Positions 1 through 9,371 of a stretch of 64,000 bases of DNA are shown here, in pieces; the first letter of the stretch is position 1; each line of letters starts with the position of its first letter. The translations under genes and the position numbers were made by a program. The stretch lies in contig NZ_JAUAMB010000021.1 of NCBI RefSeq assembly GCF_031010175.1, forward strand, positions 19,559-83,558. The letters run 5' to 3'. Origin of the DNA: Halomonas sp. SpR1 (lineage in GTDB: Bacteria; Pseudomonadota; Gammaproteobacteria; Pseudomonadales; Halomonadaceae). The notes below the pieces were generated by a model. That model saw only the letters and a list, made by a program, of their open reading frames with translations, did not search any database and was not told the DNA's origin.

Positions 1-1077
1 GGGGCGCTGGTCTCGGCGGCTCAACTGGTGCCTTTGATCGGGCTGTTGGTTGCCGGGGAGTTGCTGGACAGGTTCAGTGAGCGTTTGGTGGTGGGGGGAG
101 GCACTCTCGTAGTCGGTATCGCGCTGTGCGCTGCCGTTCTGGCTGATAGCTACTGGGCCATGCTGCTGTTTTTGGTTATCGTAGGGGCGGGCTACAGCAC
201 CGCCCAACCCGGCGGTAGTAAATCGGTAGCCGCTTGGTTTGATAAATCCCAGCGCGGTTTTGCCATGGGTATTCGTCAGGCGGGCTTGCCGCTGGGCGGG
301 GCGCTGGCGGCGATCATCCTGCCAACCGTCGCGATTACCTGGGGGTGGCGCGCCTCTTTTCTAGTGGGTGGACTGATAGCGATTTTTGGCGCGTTGGTCT
401 TTATGCTTTTTTACCGTGCACCTGCTGGTGTGGTACCTGTCGCAAGAGCCTCTGAAGGCAGCCTAACAAACGTCGTCTTGTCGCGACTGGCGATGATTCA
501 CGAACCGGCTATGAAGCAGATTATGGCGTCCGGTATAAGTTTGATCTCGGTTCAGTACGGCATTTTGATTTTTACCGTGCTCTATCTGCACAGCCGTTTG
601 CAGATAGAGGTACTGCAGGCCGCGACGTTGCTATTTGTGGCCCAGGGGGCTGGGGTTGCCGGGCGTATTTTGCTGGCGGCCTGGAGCGATCGCTGTCGGT
701 CGCGCTATTTCCCGGTAATGGTGTGCATGGTGGCGGTGATCGTCGGGCTGCTGGTATTGGTTTGGCTACCGCTAAACTCGACGTTCATGCTGGGCTGCTT
801 GATGGCCTGGCTAGGTTTTTTTGGTTTCGGCTGGTACGGCCCTTGGGTGGCTTATGTGGCAGAGTCGGCACCCGCCAATAAAACTGGTTTTGTGCTGGGC
901 CTGGCCATGGCGATTAACCAACTGGCAATCGTATCGGTACCGCCACTGCTTGGCTGGATGCTGGATGTAACGGGCAGCTTTATGCTCGGTTGGAGCCTGC
1001 TGATTGCCATGACACTGCTGGGATTATTAATGACCCTCCAACGGCAAGGAGACGTTAATGAAAGCCATCGTGTTTGA
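1..1077 (+). CDS. MFS transporter, 5' end outside window
   Basis: Integral membrane permease of the major facilitator superfamily; substrate unknown. The frame is open to base 1 and the first residues (GALVSAAQLV) already read as a membrane helix, so the N-terminus lies upstream and the GTG at 28 is not the true start. About 358 residues are visible with ten or so hydrophobic helices. A loop rich in basic and acidic residues (WFDKSQRGFAMGIRQAG) matches the MFS motif near helix 4-5, and a polar central loop lies near residue 145. The stop overlaps the start of a truncated haloacid dehalogenase by about 20 bp, which suggests a former operon. Confidence 0.85.
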   Translation, partial: GALVSAAQLVPLIGLLVAGELLDRFSERLVVGGGTLVVGIALCAAVLADSYWAMLLFLVIVGAGYSTAQPGGSKSVAAWFDKSQRGFAMGIRQAGLPLGGALAAIILPTVAITWGWRASFLVGGLIAIFGALVFMLFYRAPAGVVPVARASEGSLTNVVLSRLAMIHEPAMKQIMASGISLISVQYGILIFTVLYLHSRLQIEVLQAATLLFVAQGAGVAGRILLAAWSDRCRSRYFPVMVCMVAVIVGLLVLVWLPLNSTFMLGCLMAWLGFFGFGWYGPWVAYVAESAPANKTGFVLGLAMAINQLAIVSVPPLLGWMLDVTGSFMLGWSLLIAMTLLGLLMTLQRQGDVNESHRV

Positions 1078-1207
1078 CGTGTTCGGTACTATTGTCGATT
1101 GGCGTTCCAGTTTGATTAATCAGTTCGGGAAGCTTGAGAAAGAGTTAGGGCTTGAGTTACCAAGTGACGGGTTGGCTGTTTGGTGGCGTCAACATTATGT
1201 GCCTTAA
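1058..1207 (+). pseudogene. haloacid dehalogenase (type II) N-terminal fragment
   Basis: A 49-residue frame starting MKAIVFDVFGTIVDW carries the HAD motif I (DxFGT, nucleophile Asp of the DxDx[TV] class) and then stops at TAA 1205-1207. Family members run to about 220 residues, so the cap domain and motifs II-IV are missing. It starts inside the end of the MFS gene with an AAGGAG-like site before it, as a working operon gene would. What follows does not continue the family, so this is a deletion rather than a single nonsense change. Confidence 0.7.
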
Positions 1208-1233
1208 GCATTTGAATCTGATGGTTAGCCAAA

Positions 1234-1305
1234 ATGACGATACGAGCATTCCGAGACAGCGATTTTGAGGCCTGCTACAACCAAGCATTAAAAACCAAGC
1301 ATTAG
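1234..1305 (+). pseudogene. possible GNAT acetyltransferase N-terminal fragment
   Basis: A 23-codon frame starting MTIRAFRDSDFEACYNQ resembles the first strand and helix of GNAT acetyltransferases (the IRxFRxSD pattern), then ends at TAG. It sits directly behind the broken haloacid dehalogenase. A motif this short could occur by chance; read as a remnant it indicates a degraded stretch between the MFS gene and the LysE gene. Confidence 0.3.
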
Positions 1306-1321
1306 CTTCATAGGAGATAGC

Positions 1322-1957
1322 ATGGTACCTATCGAAACCTTGATGACGTATACCGTCGCATGCATTTTAATCATTCTTGTGCCGGGGCCTGACAATATTC
1401 TTGCCGTTAGTCGAGGGCTTAGTCAGGGTCGTCTAGCGGCTTGTATCTCTAGTGCCGGGGCTGGTCTTGGCCTGATGGTGCATGTTTTAGTCGCTTTCCT
1501 GGGTTTGGCGGTTCTCATTCAAACCTCGGCAGTAGCGTTTAGTGTGGTTAAATTCGCTGGGGCTGGATATTTGATTTGGCTAGGGATCAAAGCCTTGCGC
1601 TCAAGAGAGTTGATTGCTTTCACGTCTCAGAGCCACTTGTCCCATCGGGCAGTGTTTCTCACCGGCTTTTTAACCAATGTACTCAATCCTAAGCCAGCGC
1701 TGTTTGTTTTGGCCTTTGTTCCTCAGTTTGTATCTCCCCTGCATGGAGCAGTCGAGCTACAAACGTTCTTGCTAGGCACATGGTTTGCGTTGCTAGCATT
1801 CGCGGTTTTTACAGTGTTAGGTACCTTTTCATCCTTATTTGCGAGATGGCTAGAAAGCCACCCGCGCGCTATTTTTGGTTTGAACATTGGTGCTGGCATT
1901 ACGTTTATCGCCGCGGGTTTATCTGTCTTGTTGCTTGGTCGGGCGGAGAGAAGCTGA
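1322..1957 (+). CDS. LysE/RhtB family amino acid exporter
   Basis: Inner-membrane translocator of 211 residues, the normal length for the LysE/RhtB family, which exports amino acids such as lysine, homoserine or threonine. The N-terminus has the family signature PGPDNILAVSRGLSQGR around residues 21-38, followed by several hydrophobic helices and the NPKPALF segment near residue 122 after the central polar loop. The ATG at 1322 is preceded by TAGGAGAT. The substrate cannot be read from the sequence. It runs convergently with the LysR gene at 1989. Confidence 0.88.
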   Translation: MVPIETLMTYTVACILIILVPGPDNILAVSRGLSQGRLAACISSAGAGLGLMVHVLVAFLGLAVLIQTSAVAFSVVKFAGAGYLIWLGIKALRSRELIAFTSQSHLSHRAVFLTGFLTNVLNPKPALFVLAFVPQFVSPLHGAVELQTFLLGTWFALLAFAVFTVLGTFSSLFARWLESHPRAIFGLNIGAGITFIAAGLSVLLLGRAERS

Positions 1958-1988
1958 TAAAGCCTCAGAGGTCAGCCAGCTACCTCAT

Positions 1989-2882
1989 TCAAGATGCAGT
2001 GAGCTGAGGCTCATCTATAGCCACCGCCTCACGCAAGGTTTCAGCGAAGCTTGCCAGAGCGGGTGTCCATGTCTCGGGTTCGAAGGCGGCAAAGTAAGTA
2101 TCGACATTGGCGATGGACGCGGGCAGTTCCAGGGTATGAATCCCGAACCGGTGTTGGTGGGCTTCGACTGTCCCACGGGGCAGTACCGTGTAGCCCATTC
2201 CTGCAGCGACGCAGCCTAGCATCGCGTCCAGTGAGCCGAACTCAAAAATCCGGCCAGCATTCACGCCGTGGGAGGCCAGCAACAGCTCGATACGTTGGCG
2301 GTAGCTACATCCTTGGCGAAACGCCAGGAAGGCCGAGGTCAGCAGCTCCTGAGAAGAGGGCATCGTCGTCATCGGCGTTGAACCCACCAGCACAAGCTGC
2401 TCGCTGAAAGCCTTGAGCAAGTGATAGCGGCTATGCTCAAGCCGCCCGGCCACAAAGACGCAGTCCACCTGTCCGTCCAGCAACAACTCGACCAGTTCGG
2501 CCGTTGGCCCGGTTTTGATCTGGATATCAACGTCAGGCTGTGCTGCGTGGTACGCCGCCAGTATCGGCGGAAGGCGCACAGCTGTGGTGGTCTCCATGGC
2601 GCCAATACGCAGGCGGCCACACGCCTTCTCCTGACCCCTGAATAGCGATACCGCTTCATCGTGGGCCGTCAGCATGCGCTCAGCGTACTCCACCAATGCC
2701 AAACCAGCGCTCGTAGGGCGAACGCGGCCCGCACGCTGAATAAGCTGCACGCCTAGCTCATCCTCAAGTTTTTTGATGTGAGCCGTCACGTTGGATTGCA
2801 CCGTGTGCAGCTGATTAGCCGCCGTCACGAAGCTGCCTGTTTCGGCGACGGCCATGAATAGTCGCAGTGATTTCAATTGCAC
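1989..2882 (-). CDS. LysR family transcriptional regulator
   Basis: DNA-binding regulator of 297 residues. The N-terminal winged helix-turn-helix (about residues 1-60, with SFVTAANQLHTVQSNVTAHIKKLE) and the C-terminal periplasmic-binding-like effector domain (about 90-290) are both complete. It is divergent from the MFS/GST pair starting at 3028, with about 145 bp between; LysR proteins usually control the divergent unit, so this transporter pair is the likely target. The intergenic stretch is rich in short AT inverted elements around 2910-2950 that could be its operator. The effector is unknown. Confidence 0.9.
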   Translation of the reverse strand: MQLKSLRLFMAVAETGSFVTAANQLHTVQSNVTAHIKKLEDELGVQLIQRAGRVRPTSAGLALVEYAERMLTAHDEAVSLFRGQEKACGRLRIGAMETTTAVRLPPILAAYHAAQPDVDIQIKTGPTAELVELLLDGQVDCVFVAGRLEHSRYHLLKAFSEQLVLVGSTPMTTMPSSQELLTSAFLAFRQGCSYRQRIELLLASHGVNAGRIFEFGSLDAMLGCVAAGMGYTVLPRGTVEAHQHRFGIHTLELPASIANVDTYFAAFEPETWTPALASFAETLREAVAIDEPQLTAS

Positions 2883-3027
2883 GCGCCGTCTCCCTGTCAG
2901 GCTATCTCAAAAAAAGATAGTAACGATCAAAACTAATCGTTTCTAGAAATAGTTTCTCACGCGTAGTCTGGCTGTGTAACAACGCGCTGCCCACCTTGCC
3001 CTAATGGCGGCACGAAAAGGACACAGC

Positions 3028-4242
3028 ATGATGAATCGAACACTCACTACCCAAGACCTACCCGCCCTAATCACCGGGATAATGGCGACCTTGGCGGGCA
3101 TTGGTATTGCGCGCTTTGCCTACACGCCGCTACTGCCTGCGATTATTCAAGAGGGATGGTTCACCGCCAGCCAAGGCGCCTACCTGGGGGCTGCCAACCT
3201 ACTGGGTTACTTTATCGGCGCGCTCTCCGCCCACGCCTTGAGTGAGCGCTTTTCTTCCCGCTGGGTAATTGGCGCAAGTTTTGCGGCTATCGCCCTCAGT
3301 TTTATGCTCTGCGCTGGCGCGGGCAGTTTTGCCTGGTTCTTCTTTTGGCGATTAGTCTCCGGCATTGCTGGGGCCATTTTAATGGTGGTTGGCCCATCGC
3401 TGGCGCTGGCGGCTACTCCGCCTGAAAGGCGAGCCAGTGTGGGTGCTATGGTGTTTACCGGGATTGGCCTCGGCGCGCTGCTTTCGGCCTTCATCGTTCC
3501 TGTGCTTCTGGAGTTAAGCCTAATGGTCACCTGGAGCACGCTGGGGTTGCTCTGCATTGCTGCGGGCCTTTTAAGCGACGCTTTTTTACAACGCGTGACG
3601 CCCTTAGCACTAACTTCAGGTGCTAGCCCATCGGCCAATAGCCAGAAGGGATATATGGGTATAAAGCTAGTGGTATGGCTGGTGATAAGCGCTTATGCCC
3701 TGGACGCGGTTGGCTTTGTGCCCCATACCGTGTTCTGGGTGGACTATCTCGCCAGGGAAAACGCCCTGGGGAATCACGCTGCTTCCCTACAGTGGGGCAT
3801 CTTCGGTTTGGGCGCCGTATGTGGGCCGCTAATGGTGGGTGCCTTGGCGCATCGAGTGGGTTGGCATCGTGGCTTAGCGATCGCCTTTGTGGCGAAGGCT
3901 GCCGCTGTATCGCTGCCGGTATTTTCGCTAGCGCTGCTCAGCCAATCGATATCCTCTTTCATGGTGGGAGCAATGATCCCCGGTATAGTCGCGTTGACTT
4001 CTGGCCGTCTTGCCGAATTAGTAGGCCCGGCCGCACACAAGAAGCTATGGGGGCAGGCAACCGCTGCTTTTGCTGCTGCCCAGGCAGTGGCGGGTTATGC
4101 CATGTCCGCGCTTTATGGTACCTGGGGTACCTATGCGCCGCTATTTGCCATCAGCGGCTTTATGCTAGCGGCAGGCTTTTTGTTGGTGCTGCTTAGCCGT
4201 GGCGTACAGCAGCGCCACGCGCACCTTTCTACTTTGCATTAA
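3028..4242 (+). CDS. YbfB/YjiJ family MFS transporter
   Basis: Membrane permease of about 404 residues with a typical twelve-helix MFS pattern. The N-terminal segment (GIMATLAGIGIARFAYTPLLP) is characteristic of the YbfB/YjiJ branch, whose substrates are not settled. I chose ATG 3028 over the in-frame ATG 3004 because AAAAGGA lies about 7 bases before it; ATG 3031 is also possible. The gene is divergent from a LysR regulator and is followed 35 bp later by a glutathione transferase gene on the same strand, suggesting a small LysR-controlled operon. Confidence 0.85.
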   Translation: MMNRTLTTQDLPALITGIMATLAGIGIARFAYTPLLPAIIQEGWFTASQGAYLGAANLLGYFIGALSAHALSERFSSRWVIGASFAAIALSFMLCAGAGSFAWFFFWRLVSGIAGAILMVVGPSLALAATPPERRASVGAMVFTGIGLGALLSAFIVPVLLELSLMVTWSTLGLLCIAAGLLSDAFLQRVTPLALTSGASPSANSQKGYMGIKLVVWLVISAYALDAVGFVPHTVFWVDYLARENALGNHAASLQWGIFGLGAVCGPLMVGALAHRVGWHRGLAIAFVAKAAAVSLPVFSLALLSQSISSFMVGAMIPGIVALTSGRLAELVGPAAHKKLWGQATAAFAAAQAVAGYAMSALYGTWGTYAPLFAISGFMLAAGFLLVLLSRGVQQRHAHLSTLH

Positions 4243-4277
4243 ACCCAGCAATCTACATCACACCCAGGGAGGCAATA

Positions 4278-4880
4278 ATGGAACTCTACCTGAACGCCAC
4301 ATCACCCTATGCGCGCCTGGCGCGAATTGTGTTACTGGAAAAAGGCTTAGCAGACGCCGTCACGTTGAAGTGGTGCGACCCCTGGGCAGACGATGCCGAT
4401 TTATTGAAAGCCAACCCCGCAGGGCGTATTCCCGCGCTGATAACGGAGGAGGGCACCACGCTAAGCGAGTCACTGCTGATTGCCGTTTACCTGGATGGCG
4501 TAAGCCCTAACAAGCCAATGATTTCCCAAGACCGTTTGGGTGCGGTGTTGCATCTGGCAGGGTTGGGCCAAAACCTGATGGATGCCGCGTTCAACACCGT
4601 GATTGCCCGAAAGCATTACGGCAACGAGATAGATGACAGCGAGCTGGGGCAGAGGCGTTCTCGGGCGATTCAGCGGCTGTTAAAACAGTTGGACGGTGAG
4701 CTTGGTGAAAAACAGCAGACCTCAACCATTAACCTGGGAGAAATCGCCATTGCGGTGGCGCTTGATTACCTCGCCTTCAGGCAGCCAGAAGTCAGCTGGA
4801 AAGAAGACTACCCACAGCTTCAGGCATGGCATGCTGGCGTTACTGCGCGCGAGAGCTTTCAGCAGACGGCATTCTGTTAG
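4278..4880 (+). CDS. glutathione S-transferase family protein
   Basis: Cytosolic GST-type protein of 200 residues. The N-terminal thioredoxin-like domain (about 1-75) starts MELYLNATSPYARLARIVLLEKG, with the Ser/Tyr-Ala-Arg pattern at the glutathione site, then NPAGRIPAL with the cis-proline and TLSESLLIAVYLD, the usual glutathione gamma-glutamyl contact (E-S). An all-helical C-terminal domain follows. GGAGG lies 6 bases before the ATG. Its place behind an MFS permease and near a LysR gene suggests conjugation or detoxification of an imported or exported compound; the actual substrate is unknown. Confidence 0.88.
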   Translation: MELYLNATSPYARLARIVLLEKGLADAVTLKWCDPWADDADLLKANPAGRIPALITEEGTTLSESLLIAVYLDGVSPNKPMISQDRLGAVLHLAGLGQNLMDAAFNTVIARKHYGNEIDDSELGQRRSRAIQRLLKQLDGELGEKQQTSTINLGEIAIAVALDYLAFRQPEVSWKEDYPQLQAWHAGVTARESFQQTAFC

Positions 4881-5130
4881 TCGAGACTTAAGAAAGGGGG
4901 GACTTGGGTTGGTTTGAAAATGGTTACGATTGAGTGATTGCCAAGCAGTCGATGATCATGCATTGGTTTCGTCCCTTATCACCCACGCTAAATTTACATA
5001 TGCAAAATAAGAATATTAAATCTTTCTTTTATGCTTTTTGTTAAGTTAAGTATGCACTAAAATGGCGCCCTTTCTGAGCCGGGCCGCTGGGTGTCTTCTC
5101 CCTTGTTAGGCCACAGATGGGGATGTCACC

Positions 5131-6585
5131 ATGAGTGAGCCAGCAAGCGATCAAAACCCTTCTCAAGAGCGTGCGCACTTCAAGCGCAGTATGCAGACGC
5201 GCCATTTGGTGATGCTCTCTTTAGGGGGCGTGATTGGCACCGGGCTATTTTTGAGTTCCGGTTATACCGTGCAGCAAGCCGGGCCTATTGGCGCGGTGTT
5301 GGCCTATCTGGTAGGTGGCATTGTTGCCTGGCTGGTGATGATGTGCCTGGGCGAGCTGGCGGTGCATATGCCGAATTCAGGTGCCTTCAGCGCCCATGCC
5401 AGCCGCTATATCGGCCCCGGCACCGGTTATATGGTGGCCTGGATGTACTGGCTTATCTGGACGGTGGCGCTAGGTTCGGAATTTACTGCGGCGGCGGTCT
5501 TTATGGGGCGCTGGTTTCCCGACATCCCCGGCTGGTACTGGAGCGGCATGTTTGCGGCGATTGTCTTTGGCGTTAATGCGTTTACCTCGCGCTTCTTTGC
5601 CGAGTCTGAGTTCTGGCTCTCACTGATCAAAGTGATCGCAGTGGTGGTGTTTGTGCTGGTGGGCGCCGTGGCGATTATTGGCTGGGTACCGCTGCATGAT
5701 GCCACGGGCACCGAGGTCGCCTCACCGGGGCTATCGGCCCTATGGGGAGAGGGCGCCATGCCGCCCAACCTGCTGGCCATTGGTACCGCCTTACTGGCAG
5801 TGATGTTTGCCTTTTCGGGCACCGAGCTGATCGGAATCGCCGCCGGAGAGACGGTAGACCCAGCTCGCAATGTGCCCAAGGCGATTCGCGCGACACTGTG
5901 GCGGTTGATCCTGTTTTTTGTCGGCACCATCGTCGTGATTGCAGCGCTGTTACCTCAGGATCAGGCCGGGCTCAGTCAAAGCCCCTTTGTGGCCGTATTC
6001 CAACGCCTTGGGGTACCGGGCGCAGCCGATGTCATGAACTTTGTCATCATTACCGCGCTGCTGTCGGCGGCCAATTCTGGGCTTTACGCTTCGTCGCGCA
6101 TGCTGTGGACGCTCGCTGACCAGGGCACCTTGCCCAAGTCGCTTGGCCGCCTCAACAAGCGTGGTATCCCGATGAACGCCCTGTTACTTAGCATGGTCGG
6201 CGGCCTGGGCGCTCTGTTCTCCAGTGTGTATGCCCCTGAAACCGTCTACCTGGTGCTGGTCTCGATTTCCGGCCTGGCTGTGGTGGTGGTCTGGATGGCG
6301 ATTGCGCTTAGCCAGTTCAACTTCCGGCGCCAATACCTGCGTGACGGAGGGCGGCTGCAGGATCTGGTCTATCGCACGCCGTTCTATCCCTGGGTGCCGA
6401 TTATTGCGTTTGCAGCCTGCCTGGCCGCGTGCATTGGCATTGCCTTCGACCCGCATCAACGCGTGGCGCTCTATTTCGGTGTGCCTTTCATTGGCCTGTG
6501 CTACCTGGTGCACTATGTGCGCCACCGTTCGGTCCCCCAACGTTCTGAATATTCGCCCAACGCCATTGAGGAAAAGACCGTATGA
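5131..6585 (+). CDS. mmuP: S-methylmethionine (amino acid) permease
   Basis: Inner-membrane permease of the APC superfamily, 484 residues with about twelve helices. The start of the core, [21 protein letters not shown] near residue 25, is the classic amino acid permease helix 1 with the unwound GxG substrate region. Its 3' end overlaps the start of a homocysteine methyltransferase gene by 4 bp, and that coupling is the reason for assigning S-methylmethionine as substrate, as in the E. coli mmuPM operon; the permease sequence alone would not settle it. The 250-bp upstream region is AT-rich between about 4980 and 5065, then GC-rich, and probably holds the promoter; I see no recognisable riboswitch. 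Confidence 0.85.
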   Translation: MSEPASDQNPSQERAHFKRSMQTRHLVMLSLGGVIGTGLFLSSGYTVQQAGPIGAVLAYLVGGIVAWLVMMCLGELAVHMPNSGAFSAHASRYIGPGTGYMVAWMYWLIWTVALGSEFTAAAVFMGRWFPDIPGWYWSGMFAAIVFGVNAFTSRFFAESEFWLSLIKVIAVVVFVLVGAVAIIGWVPLHDATGTEVASPGLSALWGEGAMPPNLLAIGTALLAVMFAFSGTELIGIAAGETVDPARNVPKAIRATLWRLILFFVGTIVVIAALLPQDQAGLSQSPFVAVFQRLGVPGAADVMNFVIITALLSAANSGLYASSRMLWTLADQGTLPKSLGRLNKRGIPMNALLLSMVGGLGALFSSVYAPETVYLVLVSISGLAVVVVWMAIALSQFNFRRQYLRDGGRLQDLVYRTPFYPWVPIIAFAACLAACIGIAFDPHQRVALYFGVPFIGLCYLVHYVRHRSVPQRSEYSPNAIEEKTV

Positions 6586-7553
6586 GTGCCCCAATGAATG
6601 AGCTGAATCCGATCAAAGCGCTGTTGGCCGACGTGCCCTTTATGGTTATCGACGGTGCCCTGGCCACCGAGCTGGAAGCGCTCGGCTGTGACCTCAATAA
6701 CGCCCTCTGGTCGGCGCGCTTGCTGGCCCAGGCCCCAGAGAAGATTCGTCAGGTGCATCAGGCCTACTTTGAAGCCGGGGCCGACTGTGCGATTACCGCC
6801 AGCTATCAAGCTACGGTGCCCGGTTTTATGCAGGCGGGGATGACGGCAGAAGAGGCGTGGGAGCTGATTCAGTTATCGGTCACGCTGGCCCAGCAAGCGC
6901 GGGATGCGGTCTGGCAGCCCGGCCAGACCGACCGGCCCAAACCACTGGTGGCCGCATCCGTCGGCCCTTATGGCGCGTATCTTGCGGATGGCAGTGAATA
7001 CCGCGGCGGCTATGACCTGGATCGCGCCGGGCTGGTTGAATTTCACCGCGAGCGTTTTGAACTCTTGCTGGCGTCGGGGGCGGATCTACTGGCCGCTGAA
7101 ACTTTGCCTTCATTGGAGGAAGCGTTGGCGATCACCGATTTGTTGGCTGAAAACCCAGGCGCCCAGGCCTGGATAACCTTCTCGGCGAAGGATGGCCAAC
7201 ATATCAGCGATGGCACGTCGATTGCGGAATGTGCGAGAGCGCTGGCCAACTGCCCAGGCGTAGCGGCGATTGGTGTGAACTGCACGGCGTTGGCCCACAT
7301 CGAATCGCTGATTGAGGAAATCCGCCGCGAGTGCGATCTGCCGGTGTTGGTTTACCCCAACTCGGGGGAAGTCTACGACGCGGTGACTAAAACCTGGCAC
7401 CCGGCCCAATGCGATCACACCGCTGCCGATCTTTCCGGGCTGGCGCAAGGGGTTGAGCAATGGCTGGCAGCAGGTGCGTCAGGCATTGGCGGCTGCTGCC
7501 GGACGACACCGGGGGATATTCAGGCGCTGGCTGAGTGGCGGCGGTCTCGATAA
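6582..7553 (+). CDS. mmuM: homocysteine S-methyltransferase
   Basis: Cytosolic zinc enzyme of 323 residues that transfers a methyl group from S-methylmethionine (or S-adenosylmethionine) to homocysteine, giving methionine. The start reads [18 protein letters not shown], typical of the family, and the zinc-binding cysteines are visible: one in GVNC near residue 230 and a pair in [10 protein letters not shown] near residue 305. The ATG overlaps the mmuP stop (ATGA-type), so the two are translationally coupled; uptake and use of S-methylmethionine as a methionine source is the natural reading. Confidence 0.92.
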   Translation: MSAPMNELNPIKALLADVPFMVIDGALATELEALGCDLNNALWSARLLAQAPEKIRQVHQAYFEAGADCAITASYQATVPGFMQAGMTAEEAWELIQLSVTLAQQARDAVWQPGQTDRPKPLVAASVGPYGAYLADGSEYRGGYDLDRAGLVEFHRERFELLLASGADLLAAETLPSLEEALAITDLLAENPGAQAWITFSAKDGQHISDGTSIAECARALANCPGVAAIGVNCTALAHIESLIEEIRRECDLPVLVYPNSGEVYDAVTKTWHPAQCDHTAADLSGLAQGVEQWLAAGASGIGGCCRTTPGDIQALAEWRRSR

Positions 7554-7565
7554 CTTATTTAGGCC

Positions 7566-7955
7566 TTAATGCTGAGTCTCTGCCCGTAACTTTTCCACCT
7601 CTTCGACGGGCAGCTCTTCAATATCCGCGATCATCTGATCATCCATTTCGGTGCGAGCGATCAGCTTACGGGCCGCGTTGCGCTTGCTTTCCAAAGCACG
7701 CTTCTCGGCTTCTTGACGCCCTTTTTCAATACCCAGTTGCTCACCAGCCCGACGCTCTTTTTGCACCAGGTTTTCTAAATTCTCTGCCAACATATCTTTA
7801 TCCTCCACCAAACTGTTGAGCTGCTCCAGATTCACCTCTGCCCCAAGCCGTTGCAGGTGACGCTTGATCCAACGTGTAATGACCTTATCAATGCGCTATT
7901 TGTTCGGATCCGTTTTGATAATGGCCACAATACGATCAACGGCTCGCTGCAGGGT
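7566..7955 (-). pseudogene. Rpn-type nuclease, C-terminal fragment
   Basis: Remnant of a gene related to the intact copy at 8256-9224. Only the C-terminal third remains: reading from 7955 the frame matches the paralogue, but codon GAG is changed to TAG near 7893 (PNK*RIDK where the intact copy has PNKERIDK), and the homology ends abruptly at 7955. A GTG at 7835 could still start an 89-residue product containing the coiled segment NLEQLNSLVEDKDMLAENLE. The last 50 residues differ strongly from the paralogue although the middle is nearly identical. Almost certainly non-functional as a nuclease, since the catalytic N-terminal domain is absent. Confidence 0.8.
7751..7955. repeat. duplicated 205-bp block, copy 1
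   Basis: Nearly identical to 8429-8633 (offset 678 bp); by eye only about ten differences over 205 bases, including the one that makes the nonsense codon. Similarity stops sharply at AGGGT, position 7955. Direct orientation. Confidence 0.85.
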
Positions 7956-8255
7956 CGGTTAGTTGAAGCGGATATCCTGGAAACTCGGCCTGCTTAGGAT
8001 GGCACGGCCTATCAGGAGTACGTGCTGGCCCCATACGATGCGGTGGTGAGAAAAGTTAATAAAACAAGGTTTTAGGACAGTGGCCATTGCCAGTAAAGGT
8101 GGGTGATATCAGCGAGGGGCTCACGCCTTGTCACTTCATTAACGCGGAAAGCGTAAGGAAGTCGGCAAGCTACAAGCACCCGTGGGAGGCTGTTCTAGTG
8201 CCCAATCGTTAGGCGCCCAGCTAACGATGAGACTCGCCTCGGGAGCCGTTAGCTC
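7956..8255. other. gene-free stretch between Rpn copies
   Basis: No intact gene. On the + strand from about 7968 one frame reads VEADILETRPA, a stop, then DGTAYQEYVLAPYDAVVRK to a stop at 8075; a second short frame ends in HPWEAVLVPNR near 8212. These read like decayed coding sequence but I cannot assign a family. The duplication that made the neighbouring Rpn fragment ends at its left edge. Confidence 0.4.
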
Positions 8256-9224
8256 TCAGTGTTTATCTTCGCGACGCAGCTTAGCGATATCATCAATCGT
8301 TACCCCTGTTGCCTCAGCAATCTGCTCATCGGTAAGCACACCAAACGCCAGCAAATGGCGAACAGTATCACGCTTGCTCTCCAAAGCGCGTAGCTCGGCT
8401 TCCTGTCGACCCTCCTGACGCCCTTGTTGGCGCTCTTTTTGCACCAGATTTTCTAAGTTTTCTGCCAACATATCTTTATCCTCCACCAAACTGTTGAGCT
8501 GCTCCAGATTCACCTCTGCCTCAAGCCGTTGCAGGTGGCGCTTGATCCAGCGCGTTATGACCTTATCAATGCGCTCTTTGTTCGGATCCGTTTTGATAAT
8601 GGCCACAATACGATCAACGGCTCGCTGCAGGGTTTCCCAGCTCTCCCCAGCGTTTTCGACGCTGAACACGCCACTGAGCGGTGTCTGAACCAAGCCTAGC
8701 TGTTGATCAGTATAGCGCCCTTCATCGACTAGGTAATAGCGCAGGTGGGGCTGATAAATCTGCAGAAAGTCGGGCGGTTCAGGGGTGATCATCTCGAAGA
8801 TATCCAGCGGTGCAGTCCAGCGCTCCGAGCCGTTGTAAAGTACCACCGGAAACACGGGCGGCAAGCCTTGGCCGGGCGTGATGATTTTCTGCTTGAGTAG
8901 TTCGCTATAAAAACAGGCGGCGTAGTGCAGCAGCCGAATAGGCATGGTGCGATCCACCGAGGATTGAAACTCCAGCAGTATGTAGAGAAACACTCGTTGT
9001 GTGACGCCTTCCCAGGTCACTTCAACCGACCACACCACATCCTCAATCTTCTCCTCAAACAGCGGCGTAATGTAGTTGCCGCTGTGGCTCTTCAGCGTGG
9101 AGAAATCCATCAGCTTAGCAATCTCACCAGGCGCAAAGCCTTCAATCAACTGCTGCACAAACTCTGGGTAGCTAAACAGTTCCTTGTAGCCGGTATCGTG
9201 GTTATTGTGGAAGGTGTCTACCAT
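8256..9224 (-). CDS. Rpn family recombination-promoting nuclease/putative transposase
   Basis: Full-length Rpn/PD-(D/E)XK protein of 322 residues. The N-terminal nuclease domain starts with HDTGYKELFSYPEFVQQLIEGF and shows the family residues D62 (EDVVWSV) and E85-F-Q87 (LLEFQSSVD), the E-x-Q form of the catalytic motif. A central region follows, then a charged, repetitive C-terminal tail (QQGRQEGRQEAEL) ending in a small helix-turn-helix-like segment. Rpn proteins nick or cut DNA and promote RecA-independent recombination in E. coli. The tail is the part that differs between the two copies here. Confidence 0.85.
   Translation of the reverse strand: MVDTFHNNHDTGYKELFSYPEFVQQLIEGFAPGEIAKLMDFSTLKSHSGNYITPLFEEKIEDVVWSVEVTWEGVTQRVFLYILLEFQSSVDRTMPIRLLHYAACFYSELLKQKIITPGQGLPPVFPVVLYNGSERWTAPLDIFEMITPEPPDFLQIYQPHLRYYLVDEGRYTDQQLGLVQTPLSGVFSVENAGESWETLQRAVDRIVAIIKTDPNKERIDKVITRWIKRHLQRLEAEVNLEQLNSLVEDKDMLAENLENLVQKERQQGRQEGRQEAELRALESKRDTVRHLLAFGVLTDEQIAEATGVTIDDIAKLRREDKH
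8429..8633. repeat. duplicated 205-bp block, copy 2
   Basis: Inside the intact Rpn gene; direct-repeat partner of 7751-7955. Confidence 0.85.
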
Positions 9225-9371
9225 GCGCGCTCCTTGTTCAATGCGTTAGCGGGATAGCACCGCAAAAAACAGCATTTCTAAGAGAATAAATAGCGGTGTG
9301 CAGACAAGCAACTATTGGCACGAACCTTCGCCTAACCCGCTCACCTTAACGTTGCATGCCATTGAATGGCT

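Noticed and set aside
4881..5130. SAM-type riboswitch before mmuP
   Set aside because: No recognisable SAM-riboswitch core; only an AT-rich promoter-like stretch.
5427..5930. 167-codon frame on the - strand inside mmuP
   Set aside because: Antisense to conserved membrane helices of the permease; Thr/Ala/Ile-rich without any motif.
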